Below are positions 1-8,154 of a stretch of 64,000 nucleotides of DNA, piece by piece. The position numbers were made by a program, and so were the translations under genes. Origin of the DNA: Prochlorococcus sp. AG-363-N16. Lineage in GTDB: Bacteria > Cyanobacteriota > Cyanobacteriia > PCC-6307 > Cyanobiaceae. Below the pieces are notes generated by a model. The model had not been told where the DNA came from, ran no database searches, and was given only the letters and a program-made list of their open reading frames with translations. Where the stretch lies: assembly GCA_003280135.1 (NCBI GenBank), contig QCFW01000002.1:104594-168593 (forward strand), in the 5' to 3' direction. Position 1 is the stretch's first letter. Each line of letters begins with the position of its first letter.

Positions 1-1192
1 TTTCGCCTTTGATATCTGTATAATTTGAATGAGTTAAATCTGCTGATCCACCAATTAGTTCAGGGAGGTTTGGACCAAGTGCTCCTAGGCAAATCTGAGA
101 ATGTTTTCTGGTTGCAAGTCCTTGATCTCCGGAAGTATAAGTGGGCAAATCTTTGTCCCAGTTCTCTGGTAATTCACCCCTTAACATTCTTTCAAACTCT
201 TTGGCTTCATTAGGATATTTGCTTTTGTAACTGTTTAGCTTTTCATTCCAATCTGACTCAAGTTTTGCACCTTTATTAATTGCAGTTCTGTAATGAGCGT
301 AAGCCTCTTGAGGTATTTCAAAAGGCGCATATTCCCAATTCAATTCTTGTCTAGTATTGGCTGATTCTTCTTCTCCAAGTGGTGCTCCATGCACACCTGC
401 TGTATCACTTTTATTTGGAGAACCATATCCGATAGTTGTTGTGATTTTGATAATGGATGGTTTATCAGTTACTTCCTTTGCTAATTGAATTGCCTTTTCA
501 ATTGCATTTACGTCTGTATTCCCATTAGGTACATGTTGAATGTGCCAGCCATAGGCTTCATATCTTTTTAAAACATCTTCTGTAAAGGAAACGTCTGTTT
601 TTCCATCAATTGTTATGTGATTGTCATCATATAAAGCAATTAATTTACCTAATTTTAAATGTCCAGCTAAAGAGCATGCTTCAGATGAAATGCCTTCTTG
701 ATTGCAGCCATCTCCCATGATGACATAAGTGAAATGATCTACTAGAGAAATATCCTTTTTATTGAATTTTGCAGCAAGGTGAGACTCTGCGATGGCAAGA
801 CCAACAGCATTGGATATACCTGCTCCTAGAGGACCAGTGGTTACTTCTACACCTGGAGTTTCAAAGGTTTCAGGATGTCCAGGAGTTTTTGCTCCCCATT
901 GTCTAAATTGTTTTATGTCATCAATACTTACAGAGTCATAACCAGTTAGGTGCAATAAGGCATAAACCAACATGCATCCATGTCCAGCAGAAAGTACAAA
1001 GCGATCGCGGTTAAACCATTTAGGATTTTTGGGATTGTGATTTAGAAATTTATCCCAAAGGGTATACCCCATAGGTGCGCATCCCATTGGCAGTCCTGGA
1101 TGACCGCTTTTGGATTTGTTAATAGCATCAACAGCTAACATTCTTATGCTGTTAATGCAAAGATTTTCGAGAGAAGCGGACGCGGCAACCAT
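1..1192 (-). CDS. tktA: Transketolase, N-terminal part (truncated by window edge)
   Basis: Transketolase moves two-carbon ketol units between sugar phosphates in the Calvin cycle and pentose phosphate pathway, using thiamine diphosphate. Reading the minus strand from the ATG at 1192 gives about 397 residues of a family that is usually about 670 long, so the C-terminal pyrimidine-binding and C-terminal domains lie outside the window. Visible hallmarks are the N-terminal SGHPGLPMG segment, the [15 protein letters not shown] stretch, [13 protein letters not shown], and the thiamine diphosphate motif beginning MGDGCNQEG. The gene runs away from fabF-acpP on the same strand, with about 47 bases between it and the fabF stop. 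The assignment is secure; only the length is incomplete. Confidence 0.97.
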   Translation of the reverse strand, partial: MVAASASLENLCINSIRMLAVDAINKSKSGHPGLPMGCAPMGYTLWDKFLNHNPKNPKWFNRDRFVLSAGHGCMLVYALLHLTGYDSVSIDDIKQFRQWGAKTPGHPETFETPGVEVTTGPLGAGISNAVGLAIAESHLAAKFNKKDISLVDHFTYVIMGDGCNQEGISSEACSLAGHLKLGKLIALYDDNHITIDGKTDVSFTEDVLKRYEAYGWHIQHVPNGNTDVNAIEKAIQLAKEVTDKPSIIKITTTIGYGSPNKSDTAGVHGAPLGEEESANTRQELNWEYAPFEIPQEAYAHYRTAINKGAKLESDWNEKLNSYKSKYPNEAKEFERMLRGELPENWDKDLPTYTSGDQGLATRKHSQICLGALGPNLPELIGGSADLTHSNYTDIKGE

Positions 1193-1239
1193 TGTTTAAT
1201 TAGGGGTTAAAAATTCAGACTGATTGAGTTTTGACTCGA

Positions 1240-2487
1240 CTAGAGAAGTTGTCTAAAGGCCAGGCAAACATTATGACCTCCGAAACCAAACGAATTAGAA
1301 AGTACAACATCTAATTTGTTTTCTCTAGCTGTGTTAGGTACATAATCTAGATCACATGCTGGATCAGGATTTGCATAATTGATTGTTGGTGGAATTAATC
1401 CATACCTTAGTGAAAGAGCACATGCTACAGCCTCAATGCCTCCTGAGCCTCCTAAAAGGTGACCAGTCATTGATTTTGTTGAGCTAATTGGTATTTCTTT
1501 AGATCTTTGACCTAATGCAGTTTTGATAGCAGATGTTTCATTGCTGTCATTTGCAGGGGTGCTTGTTCCATGCGCATTAATGTAATCCACACAATCAGGG
1601 TTGATTTTCGCATCCAATAGAGCTTGTTTCATAGCTTCCGCTCCACCAGTGCCTCCTGGAGATGGGGATGTGATGTGGTGTGCATCACAAGTAGTTCCAT
1701 AACCAATAATCTCCCCATAAATAGAGGCATCACGATTTTTAGCATGTTCAAGGGTTTCAAGAATTAGGATTCCTGATCCTTCACCTATAACAAATCCATC
1801 TCGCTTTGCATCGAAAGGTCTGCTAGCAGTAGTTGGATCATCATTTCTAAAAGAAAGTGCTTTTGCACTTGAAAAGCCTGCCACGCCAAGTGGAGTAATA
1901 CTTGCTTCGGCTCCTCCGCAAACCATTACATCTGCTTTGCCAAGTTGAAGCAACCTGAAGGAATCACCAATTGCATTGGAACCTGCTGCACATGCAGTAG
2001 CTACAGCAGAGCTAGGTCCTTTGGCTCCAAGGGCAATTGCTGCCAGACCAGTCGCCATATTAGGTATCATCATTGGCACAGTAAAAGGACTAACTCTGCC
2101 AGGACCTTTTGCATTAAGCACTTGAGCTTGGGTTTCCATAGTTAATAGTCCCCCTACTCCAGATCCAATCATGATTCCTACGCGAGATGCATTGGATTCG
2201 TTAATTTTTAAACCCGAGTCGGATAATGCTTGCTTCGCTGCGATTACTCCAAACTTTGAGAACCTATCCCATCTTTTTGATTCTTTAGGCTCTAAAAACC
2301 CAGTGGGGTCTAGGTTTTTAACTTCTGCAGCAAAGCGACAGGCATGTTCTGAAGCATCAAATAGGGTTATAGGACCAACCCCATTACGTCCAGACTTCAT
2401 GCCACTGAAATAGTCATCGACGGTATTGCCAATAGGCGTAATGGCGCCGAGACCAGTTATTACAACTCGATGGAGATTCTCCATCAT
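1240..2487 (-). CDS. fabF: 3-oxoacyl-[acyl-carrier-protein] synthase II
   Basis: Beta-ketoacyl-ACP synthase II condenses malonyl-ACP with a growing acyl-ACP in fatty acid elongation in the cytosol. The protein has the thiolase-fold triad: the catalytic cysteine in ATACAAGSN near residue 166, a histidine in NAHGTSTPAND and a second histidine in KSMTGHLLGGSGG. Length, about 415 residues, is normal. I place the start at the ATG at 2487 (an adjacent ATG is at 2484), just downstream of a GGAG ribosome-binding site that overlaps the acpP stop. An upstream TTG at 2499 is open but lies before that site. The tight spacing to acpP indicates an acpP-fabF operon, matching the partnership of the two products. 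Confidence 0.97.
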   Translation of the reverse strand: MMENLHRVVITGLGAITPIGNTVDDYFSGMKSGRNGVGPITLFDASEHACRFAAEVKNLDPTGFLEPKESKRWDRFSKFGVIAAKQALSDSGLKINESNASRVGIMIGSGVGGLLTMETQAQVLNAKGPGRVSPFTVPMMIPNMATGLAAIALGAKGPSSAVATACAAGSNAIGDSFRLLQLGKADVMVCGGAEASITPLGVAGFSSAKALSFRNDDPTTASRPFDAKRDGFVIGEGSGILILETLEHAKNRDASIYGEIIGYGTTCDAHHITSPSPGGTGGAEAMKQALLDAKINPDCVDYINAHGTSTPANDSNETSAIKTALGQRSKEIPISSTKSMTGHLLGGSGGIEAVACALSLRYGLIPPTINYANPDPACDLDYVPNTARENKLDVVLSNSFGFGGHNVCLAFRQLL

Positions 2488-2495
2488 TTGACTCC

Positions 2496-2738
2496 TCAAC
2501 CTTGCTTTTCTGCAATGTATTGAACGGCATCTCCAACTGTGGCAATGCCTTCTGCCGCCTCATCAGGGATTTCAATTTCAAAGGCCTCTTCAAGAGCCAT
2601 GACTAACTCAACTGTGTCAAGTGAGTCAGCTCCTAAATCATTTTGAAAATTTGATTCAGGCTTTACTTCGCCTGCATCAACACTAAGTTGTTCTGAAACG
2701 ATAGAACGAACTTTTTCGAGAATTGCTTCCTGGGACAT
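2496..2738 (-). CDS. acpP: Acyl carrier protein
   Basis: Small acidic carrier that holds fatty acyl intermediates on a 4'-phosphopantetheine arm. The 80-residue product has the classic [10 protein letters not shown] motif with the modified serine at about residue 39, flanked by helices rich in Glu and Asp. Length and sequence are typical of bacterial ACP. It starts with an ATG at 2738 and is directly followed by fabF on the same strand, whose ribosome-binding site overlaps the acpP stop. The two genes are therefore probably translated from one transcript. Confidence 0.98.
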   Translation of the reverse strand: MSQEAILEKVRSIVSEQLSVDAGEVKPESNFQNDLGADSLDTVELVMALEEAFEIEIPDEAAEGIATVGDAVQYIAEKQG

Positions 2739-2867
2739 ACATCAATGAGATTAGATAAAACATCCTAAGTCTTAATGGCGTCGAGTTAACAAGAGTGAAG
2801 CCACTTCGATTAATCTTTTTATGTTGGACCAAATTGAGTAGAGTCTAAATATGCAATTTTTTAATAG

Positions 2868-3119
<252 letters not shown>

Positions 3120-3207
3120 GAGCTTTTCAAAAAAATAACTTTTTTAGATTAGTTTTTTTAGTAAGTTTTACTTGCTAAAAGTTATTAGTAATCTCAAAAA
3201 ATAGTAG

Positions 3208-5112
3208 ATGTGTGGAATTGTTGCTGTAATAGGTTCTCGCGAAGCAGCACCATTGCTTTTGGATGGACTGCGAAAATTAGAATATAGAGGATATGACTCC
3301 GCTGGTATAGCAACAATAGAGTCCCTTGAAAAAGTAAAAAAAGGTTCTTTGACTTCTCGCAAAGCGAAAGGGAAATTAACAAATCTTTCTTCATTGGTTG
3401 ATGAAGAAGGTTCTTCCGGACATATAGGTATAGGTCATACCCGATGGGCAACTCATGGAAAACCAGATGAGATTAATGCTCATCCTCATATGGACCAGGA
3501 AGGAAAAGTTGCTGTTGTACAAAATGGAATTATTGAAAATTATCGATTATTAAAAGAGGAACTTGAAGCTCAAGGTATTAAATTTGCTTCCGAAACTGAT
3601 ACTGAAGTTATTCCGCATTTAATTTCACGAGAATTAAAAGAACTGAAGAGTAAAGGCTTTGATTCTAATGGGTTGACATTACTGACAGCAGTGCAAAATA
3701 TATCAACTCTTTTAAAAGGTTCTTATGCCCTTGCGGTTATTTGGGTAGAGACTCCAGATTCCCTTGTAGTTGCTAGCAAAGAAGCACCATTAGTGATTGG
3801 CTTAGGTGAGAGCGAATTTTTGTGTGCTAGTGATACGCCTGCATTAGCTGGATTTGCTCGAACTATTTTACCAATGGAAGATCGAGAAGTTGCTTTATTA
3901 ACTCCTTTAGGAATTGAACTTTATAACTCTGAAGGAATTAGACAGCAACGAACTCCCTCTTTATTGACTGGTGTTGAACATGTTGTTGAAAAAAAACATT
4001 TTCGTCATTTCATGCTGAAGGAAATTTATGAGCAACCTGAAATGGCCGATTTATGGATAGCTAGGCATTTCCCTAAAGGGTTCGCGGAAAAAGCCCAAGT
4101 TGCATTGCCTTTTGATGACTCATTTTATGAACCCATTGAACAAATTCAAATTGTTGCTTGTGGCTCTAGCAGACATGCAGGGATGATAGGTGCTTATTTA
4201 CTTGAACAATTTGCTGGTATACCAACTGCAGTATTTTATGCTAGTGAATTTAGATATGCACCTTCGCCTTTGACACCTAATACACTTGTTATTGGTGTAA
4301 CTCAATCAGGAGAAACTGCCGATACTTTAGCTGCTTTAACAATGGAGGTGAATCGTCGTGAAGGGCAGAAAGACACTGCATATCAACCAAGATTATTAGC
4401 AATTACAAATAGGGTGGATAGTTCTATAGCAAGGAAAGTTCAACATATTCTTGATATTGGAGCTGGTCTGGAAGTAGGTGTTGCTGCTACTAAAACATTT
4501 CTCGCTGAATTATTAGCATTTTATGGATTAACAATTGCCTTTGCTTCGCATAAAAAAAGTAAAACTGACATTGAGATTAAAAATTTTATACATGAGATTC
4601 AATCTGTTCCTCATTATTTAAGAGAAGTTGTTCAAAAACATGATCAAATTTCAGAAGTGTTAGCACATCAATTTTCTGGTACTAAAGATGTTATTTATTT
4701 GGGAAGAGGTATTAATTACCCTATTGCATTGGAAGGTGCCTTAAAACTTAAGGAGACTAGTTATATACATGCAGAGGGTTATCCAGCTGGGGAAATGAAG
4801 CATGGTCCAATAGCTTTATTAGATCCACATGTGCAAGTTATTTCAATCGCAAACCCTGGAATTGTTTTTGAGAAGGTTTTAAGTAACTCTCAAGAAGCAA
4901 AAGCAAGAGACGCTAAACTTATAGGAATTGCACCTGAAAGTGCTGAGCTAGAAATATTTGATAAAATTTTACCCATTCCTGAAGTAAGTGAATTAATTAG
5001 CCCATTATTAACTGTTATTCCGATGCAGCTTTTGAGTTACCATATTGCAGCTAACAGAGGACTTGATGTTGATCAACCCAGAAATCTCGCAAAAAGCGTT
5101 ACAGTTGAGTAA
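3208..5112 (+). CDS. glmS: Glutamine--fructose-6-phosphate aminotransferase (isomerizing)
   Basis: GlmS makes glucosamine-6-phosphate from fructose-6-phosphate and glutamine, the entry step to UDP-GlcNAc for peptidoglycan and lipopolysaccharide. The protein starts MCGIVAVIG, so Cys2 is exposed as the N-terminal nucleophile after Met removal, which fixes the start. The glutaminase domain covers roughly the first 240 residues (HTRWATHG, QNGIIENY). Two SIS sugar-isomerase domains follow (CGSSRHAG, TQSGETADT, LGRG, PAGEMKHGPIALLD), ending in the conserved KSVTVE tail. Length, 634 residues, is slightly above the roughly 610 of the E. coli enzyme. No glmS ribozyme-like leader is evident in the 88 bases upstream. 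Confidence 0.98.
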   Translation: MCGIVAVIGSREAAPLLLDGLRKLEYRGYDSAGIATIESLEKVKKGSLTSRKAKGKLTNLSSLVDEEGSSGHIGIGHTRWATHGKPDEINAHPHMDQEGKVAVVQNGIIENYRLLKEELEAQGIKFASETDTEVIPHLISRELKELKSKGFDSNGLTLLTAVQNISTLLKGSYALAVIWVETPDSLVVASKEAPLVIGLGESEFLCASDTPALAGFARTILPMEDREVALLTPLGIELYNSEGIRQQRTPSLLTGVEHVVEKKHFRHFMLKEIYEQPEMADLWIARHFPKGFAEKAQVALPFDDSFYEPIEQIQIVACGSSRHAGMIGAYLLEQFAGIPTAVFYASEFRYAPSPLTPNTLVIGVTQSGETADTLAALTMEVNRREGQKDTAYQPRLLAITNRVDSSIARKVQHILDIGAGLEVGVAATKTFLAELLAFYGLTIAFASHKKSKTDIEIKNFIHEIQSVPHYLREVVQKHDQISEVLAHQFSGTKDVIYLGRGINYPIALEGALKLKETSYIHAEGYPAGEMKHGPIALLDPHVQVISIANPGIVFEKVLSNSQEAKARDAKLIGIAPESAELEIFDKILPIPEVSELISPLLTVIPMQLLSYHIAANRGLDVDQPRNLAKSVTVE

Positions 5113-5161
5113 CCATAAATTTTATAGTTTCAATTTTATTTATAGAAATTATAATAAATTT

Positions 5162-5689
5162 TTAAATAGTAAGTAAACCTTTTGGTGGAGTAAGAATTAT
5201 AAAGCCTTTATTGATACTTATTTCTGGAACTATTTGCTTTACAAAAGGCACTAAAACTTTTTTACCTTTATATAATTGAATTTCTAATAAGTCATTACCT
5301 GCAGCAGTTAAGTTAATTATTTCCCCAATGTATTCATTTCCATCTTTAAGTTTTACTTTTAATCCAATTAAGTCAAGAAAGTGAAATTCACCTTCACCCA
5401 ATATCGGTCGTTCTGTTGCAGGAACTAACATTTTTTTTCCTATTATTAATTCTGCATCTTTTCGATTTTTTATTTCAGCAAAAGACACTATGAATAAAGA
5501 TTTTCCAGGTAACGTTCTTCCTTTAATTAATTTCACTTTTTTAGGCTCTTCGCTTTCTTTTTGGAGCCATCTATCTCCTGGTTTTAAAAATCTTTCTGGG
5601 AAGTCACTGCTTGGATTTACCCTGATTTCCCCTTTAAGTCCCTGAGGAGAAACAAGTTTTCCTATTGTCAGCCAATCTGTTTCAGTCAT
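5162..5689 (-). CDS. rimM: Ribosome maturation factor RimM
   Basis: RimM assists maturation of the 30S subunit head by binding ribosomal protein S19. The 175-residue protein starts MTETDWLTIGKLVSPQGLKG, with the family signature (I/V)GK(I/L)xxPxGLKGE(I/V)xV, and ends in a PRC-barrel domain (LIGLKV, LLEIQ, VLVPFVKQIVPEI). I use the ATG at 5689. A TTG at 5698 is also open and adds only three residues (MIL). It is convergent with glmS and divergent from ndhS, with only a short shared upstream region. The start choice affects only a few residues; the identity is secure. Confidence 0.95.
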   Translation of the reverse strand: MTETDWLTIGKLVSPQGLKGEIRVNPSSDFPERFLKPGDRWLQKESEEPKKVKLIKGRTLPGKSLFIVSFAEIKNRKDAELIIGKKMLVPATERPILGEGEFHFLDLIGLKVKLKDGNEYIGEIINLTAAGNDLLEIQLYKGKKVLVPFVKQIVPEISINKGFIILTPPKGLLTI

Positions 5690-5745
5690 CAAGATCAAAA
5701 GAATTATCGTATAGAATAGGTCTTGTAAGAATTTGTCTTAGTCAT

Positions 5746-5922
5746 TTGGAAAAGATCATTCTGCCTGGTGCAACTGTTTTGGTAAATGATTCAAGTTCAA
5801 TATATAACGGATATAAAGGCTTTGTTCAAAGAATAACTGAAGATAAAGCAGCAGTTTTATTTGAAGGTGGCAATTGGGATAAATTATTAACCATACCTAT
5901 TAAAGATCTAAAACTTATTTAA
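5746..5922 (+). CDS. ndhS: NAD(P)H-quinone oxidoreductase subunit S (NdhS)
   Basis: NdhS is the small SH3-like subunit of cyanobacterial NDH-1 that helps dock reduced ferredoxin at the thylakoid membrane. The product shows the family pattern ILPGATV, GYKGFVQRI, DKAAVLFEGGNWDKL. Homologs I know start MILPG; here the codon at that methionine is ATC (5755-5757), followed by ATT. The nearest usual start in frame is TTG at 5746, giving 58 residues (MEKIILPG). An in-frame ATG at 5665 lies inside rimM on the other strand and seems too far upstream. The 3' end overlaps the convergent rnc gene by four bases. Family identity is good; the start is uncertain. Confidence 0.85.
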   Translation: MEKIILPGATVLVNDSSSIYNGYKGFVQRITEDKAAVLFEGGNWDKLLTIPIKDLKLI

Positions 5923-6665
5923 CAACATTTTGTTTTTTGTAATGCAACTTTTGCAGCTTCTTTTTCTGCATTTCTTCTAGACTTTCCCCATCCTTTACCT
6001 AGCACCTTTTTGTCTATACTTACTTCGCAGTAAAATCTTTTTGGGTCTCCATGTTTTTGTGAAACTTCTTTAATATAATAATAGGGCTTTTCTTTTCCTT
6101 TGCTTTGGCTCCATTCTTGAAGTGCTGATTTTGAGTTGAACTTATCTGGATCAGATACAAATTCTTTACTGGTAATGTCCCAATATTTGTTGAGCCATTT
6201 CTTTATAACTTTTATATCGTTTAAACACTTATAAATTGCCCCAATTAATGCTTCCAAACCATCTGCTTCAATTGTTTTTACAGCTGTTTGATCATTGATC
6301 ACTTTTGGACCAATCGTTATTACTTTTTTTATACCTATTTGACTTCCTACGCTTGCAAGCCATTCGTCACTCACTATTTGTGAGCGAAGTGCAGATCTAT
6401 CTCCAACATTTAATTGAGAGAAGTTTTCTTCGATATATTCTGATGAAGCTAATCTTAGAACTGCATCACCAAGAAACTCCAATATCTCATAATTATAGAA
6501 ATAGTTTGCTGATTTATGTGTAAGTGCCTCGTTGATTAAAATCATATTCAGCTTATTTTTTGTGAGCGAATTGGCTTCTTTTATATTCAAACCAATTCTT
6601 GATATAAATTTTTCGATATCTTCCGATCTTTCTTTTGTTAAAATTTCTTGTTTTTGTTTTTCCAT
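5919..6665 (-). CDS. rnc: Ribonuclease III
   Basis: RNase III cleaves double-stranded RNA in rRNA processing and mRNA turnover. The 248-residue protein has the catalytic signature YEILEFLGDAVL near residue 80, the second acidic motif EADGLEALIGAIY near residue 133, and a C-terminal double-stranded RNA-binding domain (KSALQEWSQSKG to RRNAEKEAAKVAL). The start is the ATG at 6665. It is slightly longer than the roughly 226 residues of E. coli because of an N-terminal extension of about 20 charged residues. Immediately upstream lies rnpB on the same strand, so two RNA-processing genes sit side by side. Confidence 0.97.
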   Translation of the reverse strand: MEKQKQEILTKERSEDIEKFISRIGLNIKEANSLTKNKLNMILINEALTHKSANYFYNYEILEFLGDAVLRLASSEYIEENFSQLNVGDRSALRSQIVSDEWLASVGSQIGIKKVITIGPKVINDQTAVKTIEADGLEALIGAIYKCLNDIKVIKKWLNKYWDITSKEFVSDPDKFNSKSALQEWSQSKGKEKPYYYIKEVSQKHGDPKRFYCEVSIDKKVLGKGWGKSRRNAEKEAAKVALQKTKCC

Positions 6666-6700
6666 AAAAAGCTCTTAATAATTATTTTCATGAATTAATG

Positions 6701-7107
6701 GGGTGAAAGCAGGTCATAAGCCGGGTTCTGTTCACTAAACCAAATATGGAAAGTGGGTGATCATCTATCTGGGACTGGCGTTACCGACAGCCTCTAGCGG
6801 CTTTAACAAGAACCGGTAGATGGTCAACCTTGGTTCTTTGCCTTGCACCTGGCCGGGGTTTACCTAGCCAGCACCTCTCGATGCTGCTGGTGCGCTCTTA
6901 CCGCACCTTTGCACCCTTGCCTGTACTTGCAAACATGCGTTTTAAGTACATAGGCGGTGTGTTTCTGTGGCACTATCCTCACGGTCACCCGCACTGGGAA
7001 TTACCCAGCAAGCTTGACCATCAAGGAGCCCGGACTTTCCTCAATAAAAGTTTTATAGCCATTAGGCAACAAAACTTTTATTGCGATCACCTCTCCTGCT
7101 TTCACAT
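6701..7107 (-). ncRNA. rnpB: RNase P RNA
   Basis: The catalytic RNA of RNase P removes 5' leaders from precursor tRNAs. On the minus strand the transcript begins with GUGAAAGCAGG, pairs with CCUGCUUUCAC at the 3' end (helix P1), carries the universal GAGGAAAGUCCGGGCU block near 7027-7042, and ends with AAGAACCCGGCUUAUGACC, the universal 3' block. A near-perfect AU-rich hairpin of about 14 base pairs just upstream of the GAGGAAAGUCC block is the P3 helix. Ends are inferred from P1 pairing and may be off by a few bases. An antisense reading frame across this locus is fortuitous. Confidence 0.96.
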
Positions 7108-7142
7108 TCCATAATGCCTTGTCGGCATAATTCATTCCAGTG

Positions 7143-7216
<74 letters not shown>

Positions 7217-7310
7217 TTTTTTCATTGTAAAAAAAATATCAAGTCCTACATATAGTGGGTAGCCAAACACCCCACTCTCTCGCTAGCGTATAAATGGTGA
7301 ATGAGTCTCG

Positions 7311-7610
7311 ATGACACAACTCCACGATTTAAGGTTGCGCCTCTTGGTTCAGCAAGAGAGTGAACAAATTGCAAAATCGCAGCCTACTGATCTTGATCTT
7401 TCTATTGTTCAGGCTAGGTGCCTTTGTTGGTTAGCTCTTTTAGCTGAAGCTCATGAAGATCAAGCAAATGAGGCTGAAGTCAAGGGGGATACAGAGCAGG
7501 CTATGGGATGGTTTGCTGATTCAATGAGATTAAAAGATGTAATAGGAGTTGTAACTAGTATTGAAATTCCTATTCCTGAATGCACAGAAGAACCGGATCA
7601 ATCGGATTAA
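7311..7610 (+). CDS. Conserved cyanobacterial small protein, unknown function
   Basis: A 99-residue protein with no domain I can name. It is mostly helical in character: an N-terminal part (MTQLHDLRLRLLVQQESEQ) followed by a Leu/Ala-rich middle (ARCLCWLALLAEAHEDQANEAE) and an acidic tail ending EEPDQSD. No signal peptide or membrane segment is visible. Codon use matches its neighbours and the frame is uninterrupted from an ATG. It lies between tRNA-Arg and another small unknown gene on the same strand. I believe it is a real gene, probably lineage-specific to marine picocyanobacteria, but the function is unknown. Confidence 0.75.
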   Translation: MTQLHDLRLRLLVQQESEQIAKSQPTDLDLSIVQARCLCWLALLAEAHEDQANEAEVKGDTEQAMGWFADSMRLKDVIGVVTSIEIPIPECTEEPDQSD

Positions 7611-7683
7611 TATATCTGTTCAATTTACTTTCTAGGCCTTCAAGATGTAATGATGGAGTATGTGAGCCATTAGGACTTATAAA

Positions 7684-8136
7684 GTGCCTGAAGAGCCATG
7701 TCAGTGCCCAGATTGTTTAAGGTTCTACAAAGAACACGATCGATTAATTCGAGAGTTTCCAACTTTGCGGCAACAGCAAGAAATGAGTTGGGCATCTTTG
7801 CAAGCTTTTAGAACTCTTACAAGCAGGGTTTTAGAAGACTTACAAAAACAATATGGAGCAAAAGCCGATAAGGATTCCGAAGAAGAATCTTCATCTAAAA
7901 AACATGTTTCTATAGAGGAAATAAATCATGCTATTTCTGATATTGAGAATATAAATGCGCATCTTTTTTCTATAGAAGTTTTAATGGAAAGAATTTTTGA
8001 TGTAAAGGTTCCTGAAAATATTGAAAATACGTTTAAAGAGTTGGCAGGTGAACTTGCTCCAGACCCTTTAAATGCAGACAGGCTTAGACTTAATCGTCTT
8101 TTGCACCAAACTCCTGATTTACCTGATAAAACTTGA
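7684..8136 (+). CDS. Conserved protein with N-terminal CxxC motif, unknown function
   Basis: A 150-residue soluble protein starting at a GTG (7684), with the N-terminal segment MPEEPCQCPDCLRFYKEHDR containing three close cysteines (CQCPDC) that could bind a metal. The rest is predicted mostly helical with an acidic, Lys-rich middle (ADKDSEEESSSKK) that looks like a flexible linker, then a second helical part. No catalytic motif is recognisable. It ends 18 bases before the glgP stop on the opposite strand, so the two genes converge. Real gene likely; function not assignable. Confidence 0.7.
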   Translation: MPEEPCQCPDCLRFYKEHDRLIREFPTLRQQQEMSWASLQAFRTLTSRVLEDLQKQYGAKADKDSEEESSSKKHVSIEEINHAISDIENINAHLFSIEVLMERIFDVKVPENIENTFKELAGELAPDPLNADRLRLNRLLHQTPDLPDKT

Positions 8137-8154
8137 TAAATCAATTTTAATTAT

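Noticed and set aside
6830-7114. 94-residue plus-strand frame across the RNase P RNA gene
   Set aside because: It runs antisense through highly conserved RNase P RNA, so it is a shadow frame.
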